From the NCBI GenBank assembly GCA_964428355.1, contig CAYRYU010000045.1:1-54185 (forward strand): a DNA stretch of 54,185 bases, given 5' to 3'. The stretch comes from CAYRYU01 sp964428355. Lineage in GTDB: Bacteria > Muiribacteriota > Ozemobacteria > Ozemobacterales > Ozemobacteraceae. Made by a program: the position numbers and the translations under genes. The number at the start of each line of letters is the position of its first letter. Within the stretch, counting starts at the first letter, position 1. A model generated the notes under the pieces. That model was not told the DNA's origin and made no database searches. It worked only from the letters and a program-made list of their open reading frames with translations. Positions 25,592-33,892 of this stretch are shown here, piece by piece.

Positions 25592-26413
25592 ATGACCACA
25601 TCCAAACGGGTCTGCGCAGTATTTCTCCTTTTTTCGTTCACCCTGATTTTTCTGTCCTGGGCGGAAGCACGGGAAAAAAAGGCCCCTCCGCCAGTCAATG
25701 ATGCGGTCAAGGAGTTCCAGAAGCAACGTGCCTTCGTCGATTATCTTTCCGAAAGGTTTTCCGCCAGGAACGTCCGGTACCAGGACATCAGGATCTCTCC
25801 TTACGTCCGAACAGAAGAATGGCTGGAGATCCCCTTCGAGATCGGCCTCATGTTCGATGAAACCGAACTCGTCCCCGTCCTGGAAGTGATGAACGGGTTC
25901 CCCGCAATGGATTCCCAGATGGCGATCAACTCGGTCACGATTTCCGTTTCCGCCGAGAGCAACCCGAAGGGCCTTCCTCTCCTGACGGTGACCTTGAATG
26001 GAAAAACCTACCTGGGGCCGAAGTTCCCCCACGAGGACGTCCGGAACGCCAACAACGCATGGGTTGTGGGAATGAAGGACCTTCTACGGACAACGACCTT
26101 CACCCCCCAAATCCGGAAAAAGATCCAAAGAGTTCAGGCACTCGATAAAAATCTCTCGGTCGATGAAGCGAAGGTCCCTGCCGCCATACTGGAGGAGACA
26201 CGCGGACACTGGATAACCAATCTGCGCATCGACTCCGATCACCGGGTCCAGATGACGGGCTACACGATCCATGACATGAAACTGGTCACGGTTCTCGGGG
26301 AAGCGCTGGCAAAAACCGGCTCCTTCTATGAGATATTCCTTTCGATGGCAAACAAGAACATCTATGAAAAAGTCCCTGTCTGGCGGTTCGATATGGTTTC
26401 CAAGATGCGGTGA
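25592..26413 (+). CDS. Exported/anchored protein with PilN-like C-terminal domain
   Basis: 273 residues. Signal-anchor VCAVFLLFSFTLIFLSWAEA, then a charged helical part (VNDAVKEFQKQRAFVDYLSE). The C-terminal part (IQRVQALDKNLSVDEAKV, ILEETRGHWITNLRID, VQMTGYTIHDMKLVTVLGEA, GSFYEIFLSMANK) follows the plan of the periplasmic ferredoxin-like domain of PilN/GspL: a helix, a 'what is computed' strand, a 'G.....VT.LGEAL' helix, a final strand. PilN links the type IV pilus inner-membrane platform to the secretin through PilO and PilP, none of which is here. It may be a stray PilN paralog working with the pseudopilins downstream. AGGAGGTC lies seven bases before ATG 25592. Confidence 0.65.
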   Translation: MTTSKRVCAVFLLFSFTLIFLSWAEAREKKAPPPVNDAVKEFQKQRAFVDYLSERFSARNVRYQDIRISPYVRTEEWLEIPFEIGLMFDETELVPVLEVMNGFPAMDSQMAINSVTISVSAESNPKGLPLLTVTLNGKTYLGPKFPHEDVRNANNAWVVGMKDLLRTTTFTPQIRKKIQRVQALDKNLSVDEAKVPAAILEETRGHWITNLRIDSDHRVQMTGYTIHDMKLVTVLGEALAKTGSFYEIFLSMANKNIYEKVPVWRFDMVSKMR

Positions 26414-26464
26414 CTATTGATTGACCGTGCCCGGCCCCAATTCCCTGGGACCGGCGCGGTCCGT

Positions 26465-26492
26465 TTGACTTTTGACCGTTTACCGGTAAAAT
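26465..26492 (+). promoter_or_regulatory. Promoter of the TolB-like protein gene
   Basis: TTGACT (26465-26470), 16-base spacer, TAAAAT (26487-26492). A GC-rich imperfect hairpin at about 26424-26460, between the stop of the upstream gene and this promoter, may be a weak terminator. Confidence 0.6.
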
Positions 26493-26559
26493 TGATCCAT
26501 CGGCCGGAATCGCGTCCGAAGTCCGTTTCCGGAACATTCCTTCCGGCGAGGAGGGTGGA

Positions 26560-27534
26560 ATGAGATCCACTGTCGTGTTCTTCTTTCTCCTTGGTTTTCT
26601 CTCCGCACCCCTGTTTGCGAAGCCCATCGCTGTCTTCACCGGGGCAACGGAGGATTCTTCCGACCTGTTCGCCCTCGATGGTGAATCGCTTGCCACCCTC
26701 CCCCTGACCACGGAAAAATCGCGGGAGGAACAGCCCGCCATCTCCCCGGACGGAAAAAAGATCGCCTTCGTTTCCGACCAAGCCGGAGCCCGGTCGCTCT
26801 ACTGGGCCGATTTCGTCCAACCCCTCGGGAAATGGGAATCGATCAGCCCGGGAATGGGAGCTTACTCAAACCCCGCTTTCTCCCCTGATGGGAAGACCAT
26901 CGCCGCAGCCTACGGCCCGGACCCCGAAGACCCCTGGAAGTCGACCAAGATCGTCCTGGTCGATCCGGTCGGGAAAAAGCAGACGGTAGCTTTGGAATGT
27001 GCTGCACTCAGGCCTCCCGACCCCGGCGGTTCGATCACCATCGTCGACAGGCCGACCTGGGTCAACGACAAGGCAATCGTCTTCGTCGAGATCGAGTACA
27101 GCGACCCCCAAGCCCCACGGATCCTCAGCTCCACCCTTCACCGCCTCGACCTTTCCACTGGCAAGACCCAGCGCCTCTCGGGCGGGGAATCCTACTTCGA
27201 CGAGAATGGAAAGCCCAAGGGCTTCATGGCCACGCTTCCCTTCTACTGCGGCCCCGAGACTTCCCAGGCAGGCCTCCTCACCTTCGTGGCTGTTCAGGGC
27301 CGGCTCGATCGAACCCCGATGACGATGACCCCCGACGGGGCCGACAAGAAGGTTCTTCCACTGAACGACGAGGATTTCTTCGGCCCCGTCTTCCCCATCG
27401 GAAACCGCTTCCTGTATGGAATCAACGACCAGTCTGGGAAATCCGGTCTCGCGATCCAGGAAACCGGGAAGAACGCTGCGCGAAAACTGGTTCCCTTCGC
27501 CGGGGATGTCCGTGACCCCACCCCCGTCCCCTGA
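26560..27534 (+). CDS. Exported TolB-like (PD40 propeller) protein
   Basis: 324 residues. Signal peptide MRSTVVFFFLLGFLSAPLFA. PD40 blades follow: EEQPAISPDGKKIAFVSDQA, YSNPAFSPDGKTIAAAYG, RPTWVNDKAIVFVEIEYSD, and LHRLDLSTGKTQRLSGG. It lacks the N-terminal TolB domain, so it is not the Tol-Pal component but a free periplasmic propeller, related in style to the C-terminal part of the 956-residue protein nearby. GAGGAGGG precedes ATG 26560 and its own promoter is upstream. The stop is close to an inverted repeat (27544-27666). Confidence 0.8.
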   Translation: MRSTVVFFFLLGFLSAPLFAKPIAVFTGATEDSSDLFALDGESLATLPLTTEKSREEQPAISPDGKKIAFVSDQAGARSLYWADFVQPLGKWESISPGMGAYSNPAFSPDGKTIAAAYGPDPEDPWKSTKIVLVDPVGKKQTVALECAALRPPDPGGSITIVDRPTWVNDKAIVFVEIEYSDPQAPRILSSTLHRLDLSTGKTQRLSGGESYFDENGKPKGFMATLPFYCGPETSQAGLLTFVAVQGRLDRTPMTMTPDGADKKVLPLNDEDFFGPVFPIGNRFLYGINDQSGKSGLAIQETGKNAARKLVPFAGDVRDPTPVP

Positions 27535-27543
27535 CATGGATTT

Positions 27544-27666
27544 GCCACCGAGGCACCGAGACACGGAGAAAGCCACGCCAGGATGCCCTGCCATCGGATT
27601 TTGGGTCGCGGAAGAAAGCCCTCCGACATTGAGCCCCCACCTCGGTGTCTCCGTGGCTCGGTGGCC
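27544..27666. repeat. Intergenic inverted repeat, CACCGAGRCACSGAG type
   Basis: Left arm 27544-27568 and right arm 27640-27666 are inverted copies matching at 22 of 25 positions, separated by 71 bases. Each arm is itself built from near-tandem 8-9 base units (CACCGAG, CACCGAG, ACACGGAG). It lies between the TolB-like gene and the NFACT gene, and the right arm ends 18 bases before the NFACT ATG. Repeats of this style are common between genes in uncultured bacteria. Confidence 0.75.
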
Positions 27667-27683
27667 ATTCCGGCCTTGAGCTT

Positions 27684-29570
27684 ATGGATGTACTGACATG
27701 GGGAAAATTGCTGGGGGAAATCAGGGCCGCTCTCCCGGCGGGGGGTGTGGTTACGAGAGTCGTCGACCTGCCCGGCCAGGGGTTCGGGTTCATCCTGAAA
27801 ACCGCCGATGCCCCTCTCTGCCTCGCCTGGTCCGGATCCCACGACATTCAGGGTCTCTGGCTGACAACGGAGTGGGAGGAGTGCCTGGGAGAAACCCCCT
27901 TCGTCCGGGCGCTCAACCGGCATCTTCTCAACGCCCGACCGCGCTCGGTCGATTTCTTCGCCCCTCCGCCTGCCCCAACGGACCGTGTCATCCGCCTCCA
28001 TTTCGAGGTGCGGGAAAAGTTCTTCGGGGAAAAGAAATCATTCGACCTGATCGGGGAATTCACCGGCCGGATCACTACAGCCCTCCTCTGCGACTCCGAC
28101 GGAACAGTCCTTGAACAATGGCGTCCGACGCGCAACAACGCCCCCGGGGAGCGGTATTCCCTCCCCGACGGTCCTTCCCCGGCCTCCCTTCTCGACCCGT
28201 TTTCCGCACCGGAACAGGATCTGGGTGACCTGCTGAAGCTTCCTTCCCCGAGGTGGCGCGAGCGGATTCCGGCCCTTTCCCCGATCCTGTGCCGGGAACT
28301 GGAATTCCGCATCAGAAAGGGGTCGGCAACTTCCGCCCCCGCCCTGCTTCGCGAAATCCTGTCGGAGGCGATTTCCGGCCCGGAAGTCCATGTCTACACG
28401 CGAAAGCCGCGCCAGCCCGAGGGGACTGCGCCCGTTGGGCCAAGGACGGGCCATCCATGGCCCTGGCCCGACACTGCCGCATCCTGCGGTTCGTCCAGGC
28501 TTCTCGGGCACATTCGCCCCGTCGTGGGGCTCGTGCCCGAGAGGACTGCGCCATCCGGGCTTCTCGGGCACATTCGCCCCGTCGTGGGGCTCGTGTCCGC
28601 CATCTCGGCGGCGGATCTTTCCCACCTTGGGGAGACCTGCGAGGCAACGTCCTTCCCCGGTGTTGGAGAGGCCCTCGCGTGGATCCAGAAAAACCTGGTC
28701 CGACCGTCGTTGCTCGATGAGCTGAGATCGAGGGCCAGACGTGCCCTCGAAAAGGATCTCACCTTCAAGTCCACGCAACTGGCCGCCCAGAAAGCCCTTC
28801 TTGCCGATTACGAGCAGTGCGAGCGACAGCAGCGGATTGGCAACCTGATCCTGTGCAACGTAAAGAACATCCCCCTTCGGGCCGAACTGGTCGTCCTCAA
28901 TGATCTTTCGACCGGAGAAAAAGTGGAGGTCGCTCTCGATCCTCGGCGGACGGCTTCCCAGAACGCCCAGAGGTATTTCATCCGGTACAAGAGGCAACTC
29001 CGTGGTATCGAGGAGGCTGGCCGAAGAAGCCGCGAGCTCGAGTCCGATATCGTCTGGCTGAAGGAGCAGATCTGGTTCTGCGAATCAGCCACCTCGCCCG
29101 CCGATCTCGTGGGTGACTGGGGCCGAAAGCCTGCCCGGAAGGCCGAAAAGAAACGCGACTCGGGCGGCGGGAAGCCGGAGAAGTCGATCCGCCCACTGGT
29201 TGAGATTGATGGTTGCCGGTTCTACGTCGGAAGGAACGGACGGCAGAACGACATACTCACCTTCCGGCTGGCCCGAAAATCCGATGTCTGGTTCCATGCC
29301 AACGACGTTCCAGGCAGCCACGTGATCGCGAGACGCCCGGGCGGCAGCCCCGAAGGCGACGACCTGGTGCGCGGAGCGACCCTTGCAGCCTGGTTCAGCT
29401 TCGCCCGTGATTCGGGCAAGGTCGCGGTCGATTACACCGAAGTCGGCAACGTCAAGCGGATTCCGGGCGGGGGCCCCGGCCGCGTCTCTTACTCCCGGCA
29501 GAAAACGCTGTTCGTCAACCCCGGGGACGCAGTCCAGTTGTTGGGATCATCCGGACAGGTTCATTCCTGA
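27684..29570 (+). CDS. NFACT-family ribosome quality control protein (RqcH/FbpA-like)
   Basis: 628 residues. N-terminal NFACT-N domain (about 1-230; for example FDLIGEFTGRITTALLCDSD), a repeat-derived insert (about 240-305), a helical/coiled-coil middle with ALDPRRTASQNAQRYFIRYK, and a C-terminal NFACT-R (DUF814) domain: FYVGRNGRQNDILTFRLARK, DVWFHANDVPGSHVIARRPG and KVAVDYTEVGNVKRIPGG. RqcH binds stalled 50S subunits carrying peptidyl-tRNA and adds C-terminal alanine tails; FbpA-type members bind fibronectin when surface-located, but no signal peptide is present here. ATG 27684 starts the conserved domain; the upstream GTG at 27645 lies in the intergenic inverted repeat. It converges on the next gene with a 10-base overlap. 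Confidence 0.92.
   Translation: MDVLTWGKLLGEIRAALPAGGVVTRVVDLPGQGFGFILKTADAPLCLAWSGSHDIQGLWLTTEWEECLGETPFVRALNRHLLNARPRSVDFFAPPPAPTDRVIRLHFEVREKFFGEKKSFDLIGEFTGRITTALLCDSDGTVLEQWRPTRNNAPGERYSLPDGPSPASLLDPFSAPEQDLGDLLKLPSPRWRERIPALSPILCRELEFRIRKGSATSAPALLREILSEAISGPEVHVYTRKPRQPEGTAPVGPRTGHPWPWPDTAASCGSSRLLGHIRPVVGLVPERTAPSGLLGHIRPVVGLVSAISAADLSHLGETCEATSFPGVGEALAWIQKNLVRPSLLDELRSRARRALEKDLTFKSTQLAAQKALLADYEQCERQQRIGNLILCNVKNIPLRAELVVLNDLSTGEKVEVALDPRRTASQNAQRYFIRYKRQLRGIEEAGRRSRELESDIVWLKEQIWFCESATSPADLVGDWGRKPARKAEKKRDSGGGKPEKSIRPLVEIDGCRFYVGRNGRQNDILTFRLARKSDVWFHANDVPGSHVIARRPGGSPEGDDLVRGATLAAWFSFARDSGKVAVDYTEVGNVKRIPGGGPGRVSYSRQKTLFVNPGDAVQLLGSSGQVHS
28416..28595 (+). repeat. 60-base tandem repeat with hairpin, inserted in frame in the NFACT gene
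   Basis: A 38-base segment (28498-28535) recurs exactly at 28558-28595, a 60-base period. A further CCCGAGxGGACTGCGCC block occurs at 28416 and 28536, 120 bases apart, implying three 60-base units, the first two degenerate. Each unit carries GCCCC-GTCGT-GGGGC and an outer TCTCGGGCAC/GTGCCCGAGA inverted pair, so it can fold like a REP element. It encodes LLGHIRPVVGLV twice. Confidence 0.85.
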
Positions 29571-30847
29571 ACCGGGGGGGGTGATTCCCCGGTCAGCGGA
29601 GCAGAAGGTGTCAGGAACCGGACCAACCACCGGAAACATTTCCAGATCACCACCCCGGCAACCACGAAGACTCCGATGGAGATCCAGAAACTCCAGAAGA
29701 TGAACCGTTCCTCCTCCTTCGCCTTTTTCTCGAGACAGGATCGAAGCTCTGGTGCGAATGAGCCCAGGTTGGGCCAGGTCCCCCGTTTCTCCTCATACCG
29801 ACCAAACTGCTCGTAAATCGTCCGGACGTATGAGTATCCCTGCTGTTCGTAAAGAGCAACCTCGGCGGCAGCAGAAGCCTGGCCGAAGGTCCGGAGCGTT
29901 ATCCTTGCTCCGGCCGCCCTGACGAGGTGCTCTTCCAGACAAGCCTCCCAGGTGGGGATGCCTTGCCGTCCCATCGCGGGGATTATCCAGAGAAACAGCG
30001 CGCCGGTCGAACCCGCGATCGAATCGATCTCGGGTCCGAGGCTCTTCCGGAGGAAACCGTGGCCGAACTCGTGGAGAATGAGGGTGCGCAGATGTTCGGG
30101 CGTCCCGAAATCCCACCCGCCATCGGTTACCTTTGAAGGACCCACGAGGGCGAAAGCGTGGATTTCGGACCCGCTCGCGGTAACCACTCCCCATCCCCCT
30201 TTCCCGCGCAACAGGGGAACGGGCACGACATGGCACGCATCGACCCGGGTTCCGTAGAACTCCTCCAACCTGGAGGTGATATCGAACCCCGCGATTCGGC
30301 TTCGGATCTGTTCTTCCGCAGCCTCCAAAGATGTCCTCCGGCTCGCAAGGAACTCCTCGAAACGGCTGATCCCGATCCAACCCCTCAGGAAGTCCAGGAG
30401 GGCCCTTGCTTCACGCCCACCGACCCTCCCGTGGAGATCTTTGGGAAGGGAAGCCGGCGCCGCAAGGCCCGGCGGGAGCCCAACGTTGAGGAAATACGCG
30501 GGAAGGGCATCATGCCCATGTGCCCTCCAGGAAGCCCGACGCAAAACCTCGGACGCGGTCGCGGGCCAGGTCGGACCGAACCAGGCGATGGCGGCGGATG
30601 CGTATTCATCGTTTGGCTGCCGGGAAAAACGCGGCCCGGGCCCCTTTCGTTTCCCTCGCGGGAGGGGATCGCCCACCACGAGGGCAACCCCCAGCAACTC
30701 CAGCCTCGGGTCGAAATGGACCTTGATAACCGAGGAACCGGACCCGGGGGCTTCCTGCGACGATGCCGGAAATTCAGGGAATACGGACAGGACCAGCAAG
30801 AACAGTGCGGGCCCAGCCAAGGCCCAGGATTTTCGCGGGTTCGCCAT
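29561..30847 (-). CDS. Exported zinc metalloprotease-like protein (DUF4932-like) with C-terminal membrane anchor
   Basis: 428 residues. Signal peptide WALAGPALFLLVLSVFPEFP. A gluzincin site HEFGH (His259, Glu260, His263), followed about 40 residues later by WEACLEEHLVRAAGAR, gives the third Glu ligand. The spacing and the E-x-L-V-R-A phrase match DUF4932. A C-terminal TM helix (FIFWSFWISIGVFVVAGVVI) and a short basic/Pro-rich tail would hold it in the inner membrane with the catalytic domain outside the cytoplasm. ATG 30847 has GGAGGG upstream. The substrate is unknown. Its stop lies inside the end of the convergent NFACT gene. Confidence 0.82.
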   Translation of the reverse strand: MANPRKSWALAGPALFLLVLSVFPEFPASSQEAPGSGSSVIKVHFDPRLELLGVALVVGDPLPRGKRKGPGPRFSRQPNDEYASAAIAWFGPTWPATASEVLRRASWRAHGHDALPAYFLNVGLPPGLAAPASLPKDLHGRVGGREARALLDFLRGWIGISRFEEFLASRRTSLEAAEEQIRSRIAGFDITSRLEEFYGTRVDACHVVPVPLLRGKGGWGVVTASGSEIHAFALVGPSKVTDGGWDFGTPEHLRTLILHEFGHGFLRKSLGPEIDSIAGSTGALFLWIIPAMGRQGIPTWEACLEEHLVRAAGARITLRTFGQASAAAEVALYEQQGYSYVRTIYEQFGRYEEKRGTWPNLGSFAPELRSCLEKKAKEEERFIFWSFWISIGVFVVAGVVIWKCFRWLVRFLTPSAPLTGESPPPVQE

Positions 30848-30944
30848 TCGCCCTCCAGGATTTGGTCGGGATCCACTATACCAGAAACCGCTCCCAATCG
30901 GAAACAAGACAATCCCAACCCAGTGCAGGGTAGAGAAAACGATG

Positions 30945-30953
30945 TGTTATACT
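30945..30953 (+). promoter_or_regulatory. Extended -10 promoter of the pilin-like membrane protein gene
   Basis: TGTTATACT is a near-perfect extended -10; no good -35 was found. ATG 31063 lies about 100 bases downstream. Confidence 0.5.
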
Positions 30954-31062
30954 TTCTCGAGGAAGAATGGCACAACCTTGGGGTATGTCGTGCGCCAGGC
31001 CGGCCCGTTTTTCCCGATCATCCGCCAGGAAGATTTCCCGAGGCGGGTTTCTGAGGAGCATA

Positions 31063-31830
31063 ATGACGCGCAGATTTCCTTTCCTTCTTGCACTTCAGCT
31101 CGCAGTCATTGTTTGCGGGTTCCGCTGGTATATCTGGGCAATGGGACTGGGACATGAATCTGCCCGGCAGAAAGCCTGTTTCGCGAATCAACACGTCCTG
31201 CTCGGCGCGATGGAACAGTTTAACCTCGATGCCGGCGCTTCCTCATCGAAGATCCTCGAATGGAGGGGCGAGGTTGCCTCGCTCTGTGCCCTCCTCGAGG
31301 GGACAGGCCATCTGAAATCCGCGTTCAACCGGCCCGGAGCATGCAGGTTGTTCCTGACCGGAAACATCGACAAAGGCGGTTTCATCTATTGCTCAATCCA
31401 TGGATGGCGCGATGAGTCGGTCACATCTTCCTTGGGTGAGGGCCAGGGAAGCGGCTTCCACGCGGGGGCAGTACCGATCGAACCCATCCCCGCGGTTCCG
31501 GAATACATCGGAGATGAAAGATTCGTTGCTCCCGGCGGGTCCTGGGTTCTCATGGTCCTGGGAGTAACTCTTCTGCTGAAATTCACACCCTACTCGAGCT
31601 GGTGGCTCCGTCTGCAGGCAGTTCTTTCATACGGTTCGCTACTCCTGACCGAACGTCTGGTCGCCTTCCTGATGCTCTTTCCCTGGGGCCTTTCCGGCCT
31701 CGCGAGCGTCATTCTCCTGGTCCTGTGGTGGAGGAACCCCGGTTTTTCCCTGCCCTTCCCACCGGAGTCCTGCCCTGGGATGCCCGATCAATCGAAGGAT
31801 GGGGAAACCGACCGATCTCCAACCGGTTAA
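31063..31830 (+). CDS. Membrane protein with pilin-like ectodomain
   Basis: 255 residues. An N-terminal TM helix (FPFLLALQLAVIVCGFRWYI) is followed by ARQKACFANQHVLLGAMEQF, a C-x-x-N-x-x-x-x-x-A-M-E-x-[YF]-N pattern typical of pseudopilin-like exported proteins in which a Cys-containing helix follows the anchor. A beta-rich part with a second Cys pair (CRLFLTGNIDKGGFIYCSIH) completes the domain. Three further TM segments close the protein (WVLMVLGVTLLLKF, two more to about residue 230), so it is not a simple pilin. ATG 31063 has GAGGAG upstream; the open frame before it is not conserved in character. The stop TAA runs into a region with a broken sigma factor gene on the other strand. Confidence 0.7.
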   Translation: MTRRFPFLLALQLAVIVCGFRWYIWAMGLGHESARQKACFANQHVLLGAMEQFNLDAGASSSKILEWRGEVASLCALLEGTGHLKSAFNRPGACRLFLTGNIDKGGFIYCSIHGWRDESVTSSLGEGQGSGFHAGAVPIEPIPAVPEYIGDERFVAPGGSWVLMVLGVTLLLKFTPYSSWWLRLQAVLSYGSLLLTERLVAFLMLFPWGLSGLASVILLVLWWRNPGFSLPFPPESCPGMPDQSKDGETDRSPTG

Positions 31831-31974
31831 CCGTTTCCTTACTCGGTTTGAGTATCGGATCGGGTAAGAAGATTCCACCGGAACAGGTGTCATTCGGGCG
31901 GGGCATGCCGCATTTGGACGTCCAGTCGAGGCCCATGTCGATAGCGTTGCGGAACCGTGCGCAACCGACCTTCC

Positions 31975-32145
31975 GAAAACCTCCTGGGTGATGTCGTCTG
32001 CATCGGCGCTCCTTCGGGTCAGCCTCAAGGGCACCCTGAAAACCCCCGCCGGGTGTCTGTGGTAAAGCTCCTCCATGGCTTCCCGGTCGCCTCTTCCAAG
32101 GCGTTCCATGAGGATGTGGTCGTCCAATCCCTTCAACTCATTCAT
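31975..32145 (-). pseudogene. Truncated ECF sigma factor (region 2 only)
   Basis: From ATG 32145 the minus strand encodes MNELKGLDDHILMERLGRGD, then REAMEELYHRHPAGVFRVPL and DADDITQEVF, the N-terminus and region 2.2 of an ECF sigma factor. After DITQEVF the reading turns into sequence without sigma character (the frame stays open to 31639, running under the end of the convergent gene), and no region 4 is found in any frame. It is therefore a broken gene. A plain reading as a functional region-2-only protein is less likely. Confidence 0.7.
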
Positions 32146-32252
32146 TCCCCCCCCCCAATGATGTCAACGTTCCAAACTGGAGGGTGTGCAGTGCCCGGAA
32201 AATTTCCCGGTATTCGTTTGGCAGCAAAAGTTCCGACACCCGGCGGGGACCA

Positions 32253-32282
32253 TTGAATCCGGGGAGTGATAAGTGGTAGACT
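32253..32282 (+). promoter_or_regulatory. Promoter of the DnaB-like/TPR/HEAT operon
   Basis: TTGAAT (32253-32258), 18-base spacer, TAGACT (32277-32282) with TGG before it (extended -10). ATG-proximal GGAGG follows at 32302. Confidence 0.6.
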
Positions 32283-32312
32283 CAGGGAACGCGAAACCCA
32301 TGGAGGTTGCCC

Positions 32313-33890
32313 GTGGCCCGACCCCGCAAGCAGAAAAGCCCTGAAACCGTTTCCGACAACGGACCGACGAATCTCGAGCGGTTCCTCGAGGTGATGGCCC
32401 TCGACGAGGAGCTGATACTCGCGAACCTGGCATTCGATCCGGTCATCGCCTTCAAGCAGCTCAAGGAGAAACGTTTCGGGGTCACGGATTTCCAGGGTCT
32501 CGAAGCCAACCGTATCCTGCTTGCAGCCATGATGTCCGTTGTCGAGTCGGAGGAGATCCTCAACCTTCCGAACCTGATGACCAGGCTGAAAGAGGAAACC
32601 AAGGCCGGACGGACCAAGCTCGAGATCGCGGGAGGTGCCGACCGCATCCAGAAATTGTTCTTCGCACCATTCGGAGCTCCGGGGGTGACCAAGGTCGAGG
32701 ACCTGGATCCCGTCATCGACCGGATCCGGGACCGGAACATCCGTTCCCAGGCGCACAAGCTTCTCATACAGTATTCGGAAAAGGTGGCGCACGAAGGGGA
32801 GGACGCGTTCGAAAACCTGAGCACGTGCATTCAGGGCCTGCGTTCGATTTTCCTGCAGGGTTCGACGGGGTATTTGCGGAACATCAACGTCCACCTTCAG
32901 GAGATGCAGGAGCTGATCGACTTCAACAAGGAGCACCGTCGGGGTTACGTGGGGTTCGACAGCCATTTTCCCATCCTCCAGGAACGACTGAACGGCTTCC
33001 AGAAGGAGTTTTACCTGATCACGGGCGGAGTGGGAATGGGGAAATCGACCTTCGCCACGCAGCTCGCCTGGGATCTCGCCACCCTCAACCGGGATCTCAC
33101 GGTCCTTCTCTTCAGCCTGGACATGAACCGGATCGACATTTCGGGCAAGCTGATCGCCCAGGCGGGCGAGGTCCCGATCGATTATGTCAAGAACCCCTAT
33201 GTCGCAAATGACGAGTTCGAGAAGAAACGGCAGATCGCGCTCGAGAAGGTGGGCGCGATGTCGGACCGCCTGTTCATAATCGACGAGTCCCAGGGCCGCA
33301 TCTTCATCGAGGATATCAAGAAGCTCGTCAAGCGCACCAAGCTCGAGCGCGGAGGCGAGGTCGCGGTCGTGATCGATCCGATCTTCAAGATCCACCTGAA
33401 ACACGAGAAGATGACCTTCAACGAGAAGTGCAACATGCTCTCGGCCGAGCTGAAGAGCATCGCCGCCGCCGAGGGGGTGACCCTGATAGCGACCGCGGGG
33501 CTCCCCAAGGCCATCAGCAACCGTCGCCCGATCCGGGAAGACCTCGAAGAGATCATGGGCCTTCTCTATGATCCCTACGTCGTCTTCTTCCTGTACTGCG
33601 ATTATCTCAACGACTTCGAGACGCCCTTCCTCGAATGGCAATGGGGAAAGGACAACTTCATGATACCCATCACCGAGCTTCTGATCGCGAAGAACAAGAT
33701 GGGCGGTATCAACGCCAGAGTTTTCTACAGATATTTCGAGTCTTACGCCAAGTTCAAGGAGTGCGCACCCCAGGAGGTCGAGAACTACACCGCCATGATC
33801 GAGAACCTCCAGAAGTTCCGCGATGACAAACAGAACAAGCTGAAGGCTCAGGGCGGAAACAAGGCGGGTGCGCGCCAGGAAGAGTTTTGA
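32313..33890 (+). CDS. DnaB-like RecA-fold ATPase
   Basis: 525 residues. The N-terminal part (about 20-190) resembles the helical DnaB N-domain and linker (NLERFLEVMALDEELILANL, DRIRDRNIRSQAHKLLI). The C-terminal RecA-like domain has Walker A GGVGMGKST (about 238-246), LLFSLDMNRIDISGKLIAQA in the place of the DnaB 'SLEM' motif, Walker B VAVVIDPIF (Asp near 354) and ELKSIAAAEGVTLIATAGLP, equivalent to the DnaB 'LSQLNR' sensor motif but changed to AGLPK. These changes and the company of TPR and HEAT genes suggest a paralog with a role other than replicative unwinding. Start: GTG 32313, six bases after GGAGG; TTG 32307 touches the ribosome site and is rejected. ATP hydrolysis is expected; the substrate is unknown. 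Confidence 0.85.
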   Translation: MARPRKQKSPETVSDNGPTNLERFLEVMALDEELILANLAFDPVIAFKQLKEKRFGVTDFQGLEANRILLAAMMSVVESEEILNLPNLMTRLKEETKAGRTKLEIAGGADRIQKLFFAPFGAPGVTKVEDLDPVIDRIRDRNIRSQAHKLLIQYSEKVAHEGEDAFENLSTCIQGLRSIFLQGSTGYLRNINVHLQEMQELIDFNKEHRRGYVGFDSHFPILQERLNGFQKEFYLITGGVGMGKSTFATQLAWDLATLNRDLTVLLFSLDMNRIDISGKLIAQAGEVPIDYVKNPYVANDEFEKKRQIALEKVGAMSDRLFIIDESQGRIFIEDIKKLVKRTKLERGGEVAVVIDPIFKIHLKHEKMTFNEKCNMLSAELKSIAAAEGVTLIATAGLPKAISNRRPIREDLEEIMGLLYDPYVVFFLYCDYLNDFETPFLEWQWGKDNFMIPITELLIAKNKMGGINARVFYRYFESYAKFKECAPQEVENYTAMIENLQKFRDDKQNKLKAQGGNKAGARQEEF

Positions 33891-33892
33891 CG

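Noticed and set aside
28498..28595. CRISPR-like exact repeats
   Set aside because: Only two exact copies with a 22-base spacer inside a coding frame, with inverted-repeat structure; no array or cas genes.
32142..33641. 499-codon minus-strand frame opposite the DnaB-like ATPase
   Set aside because: Antisense shadow; the plus strand carries Walker motifs and a promoter with GGAGG.
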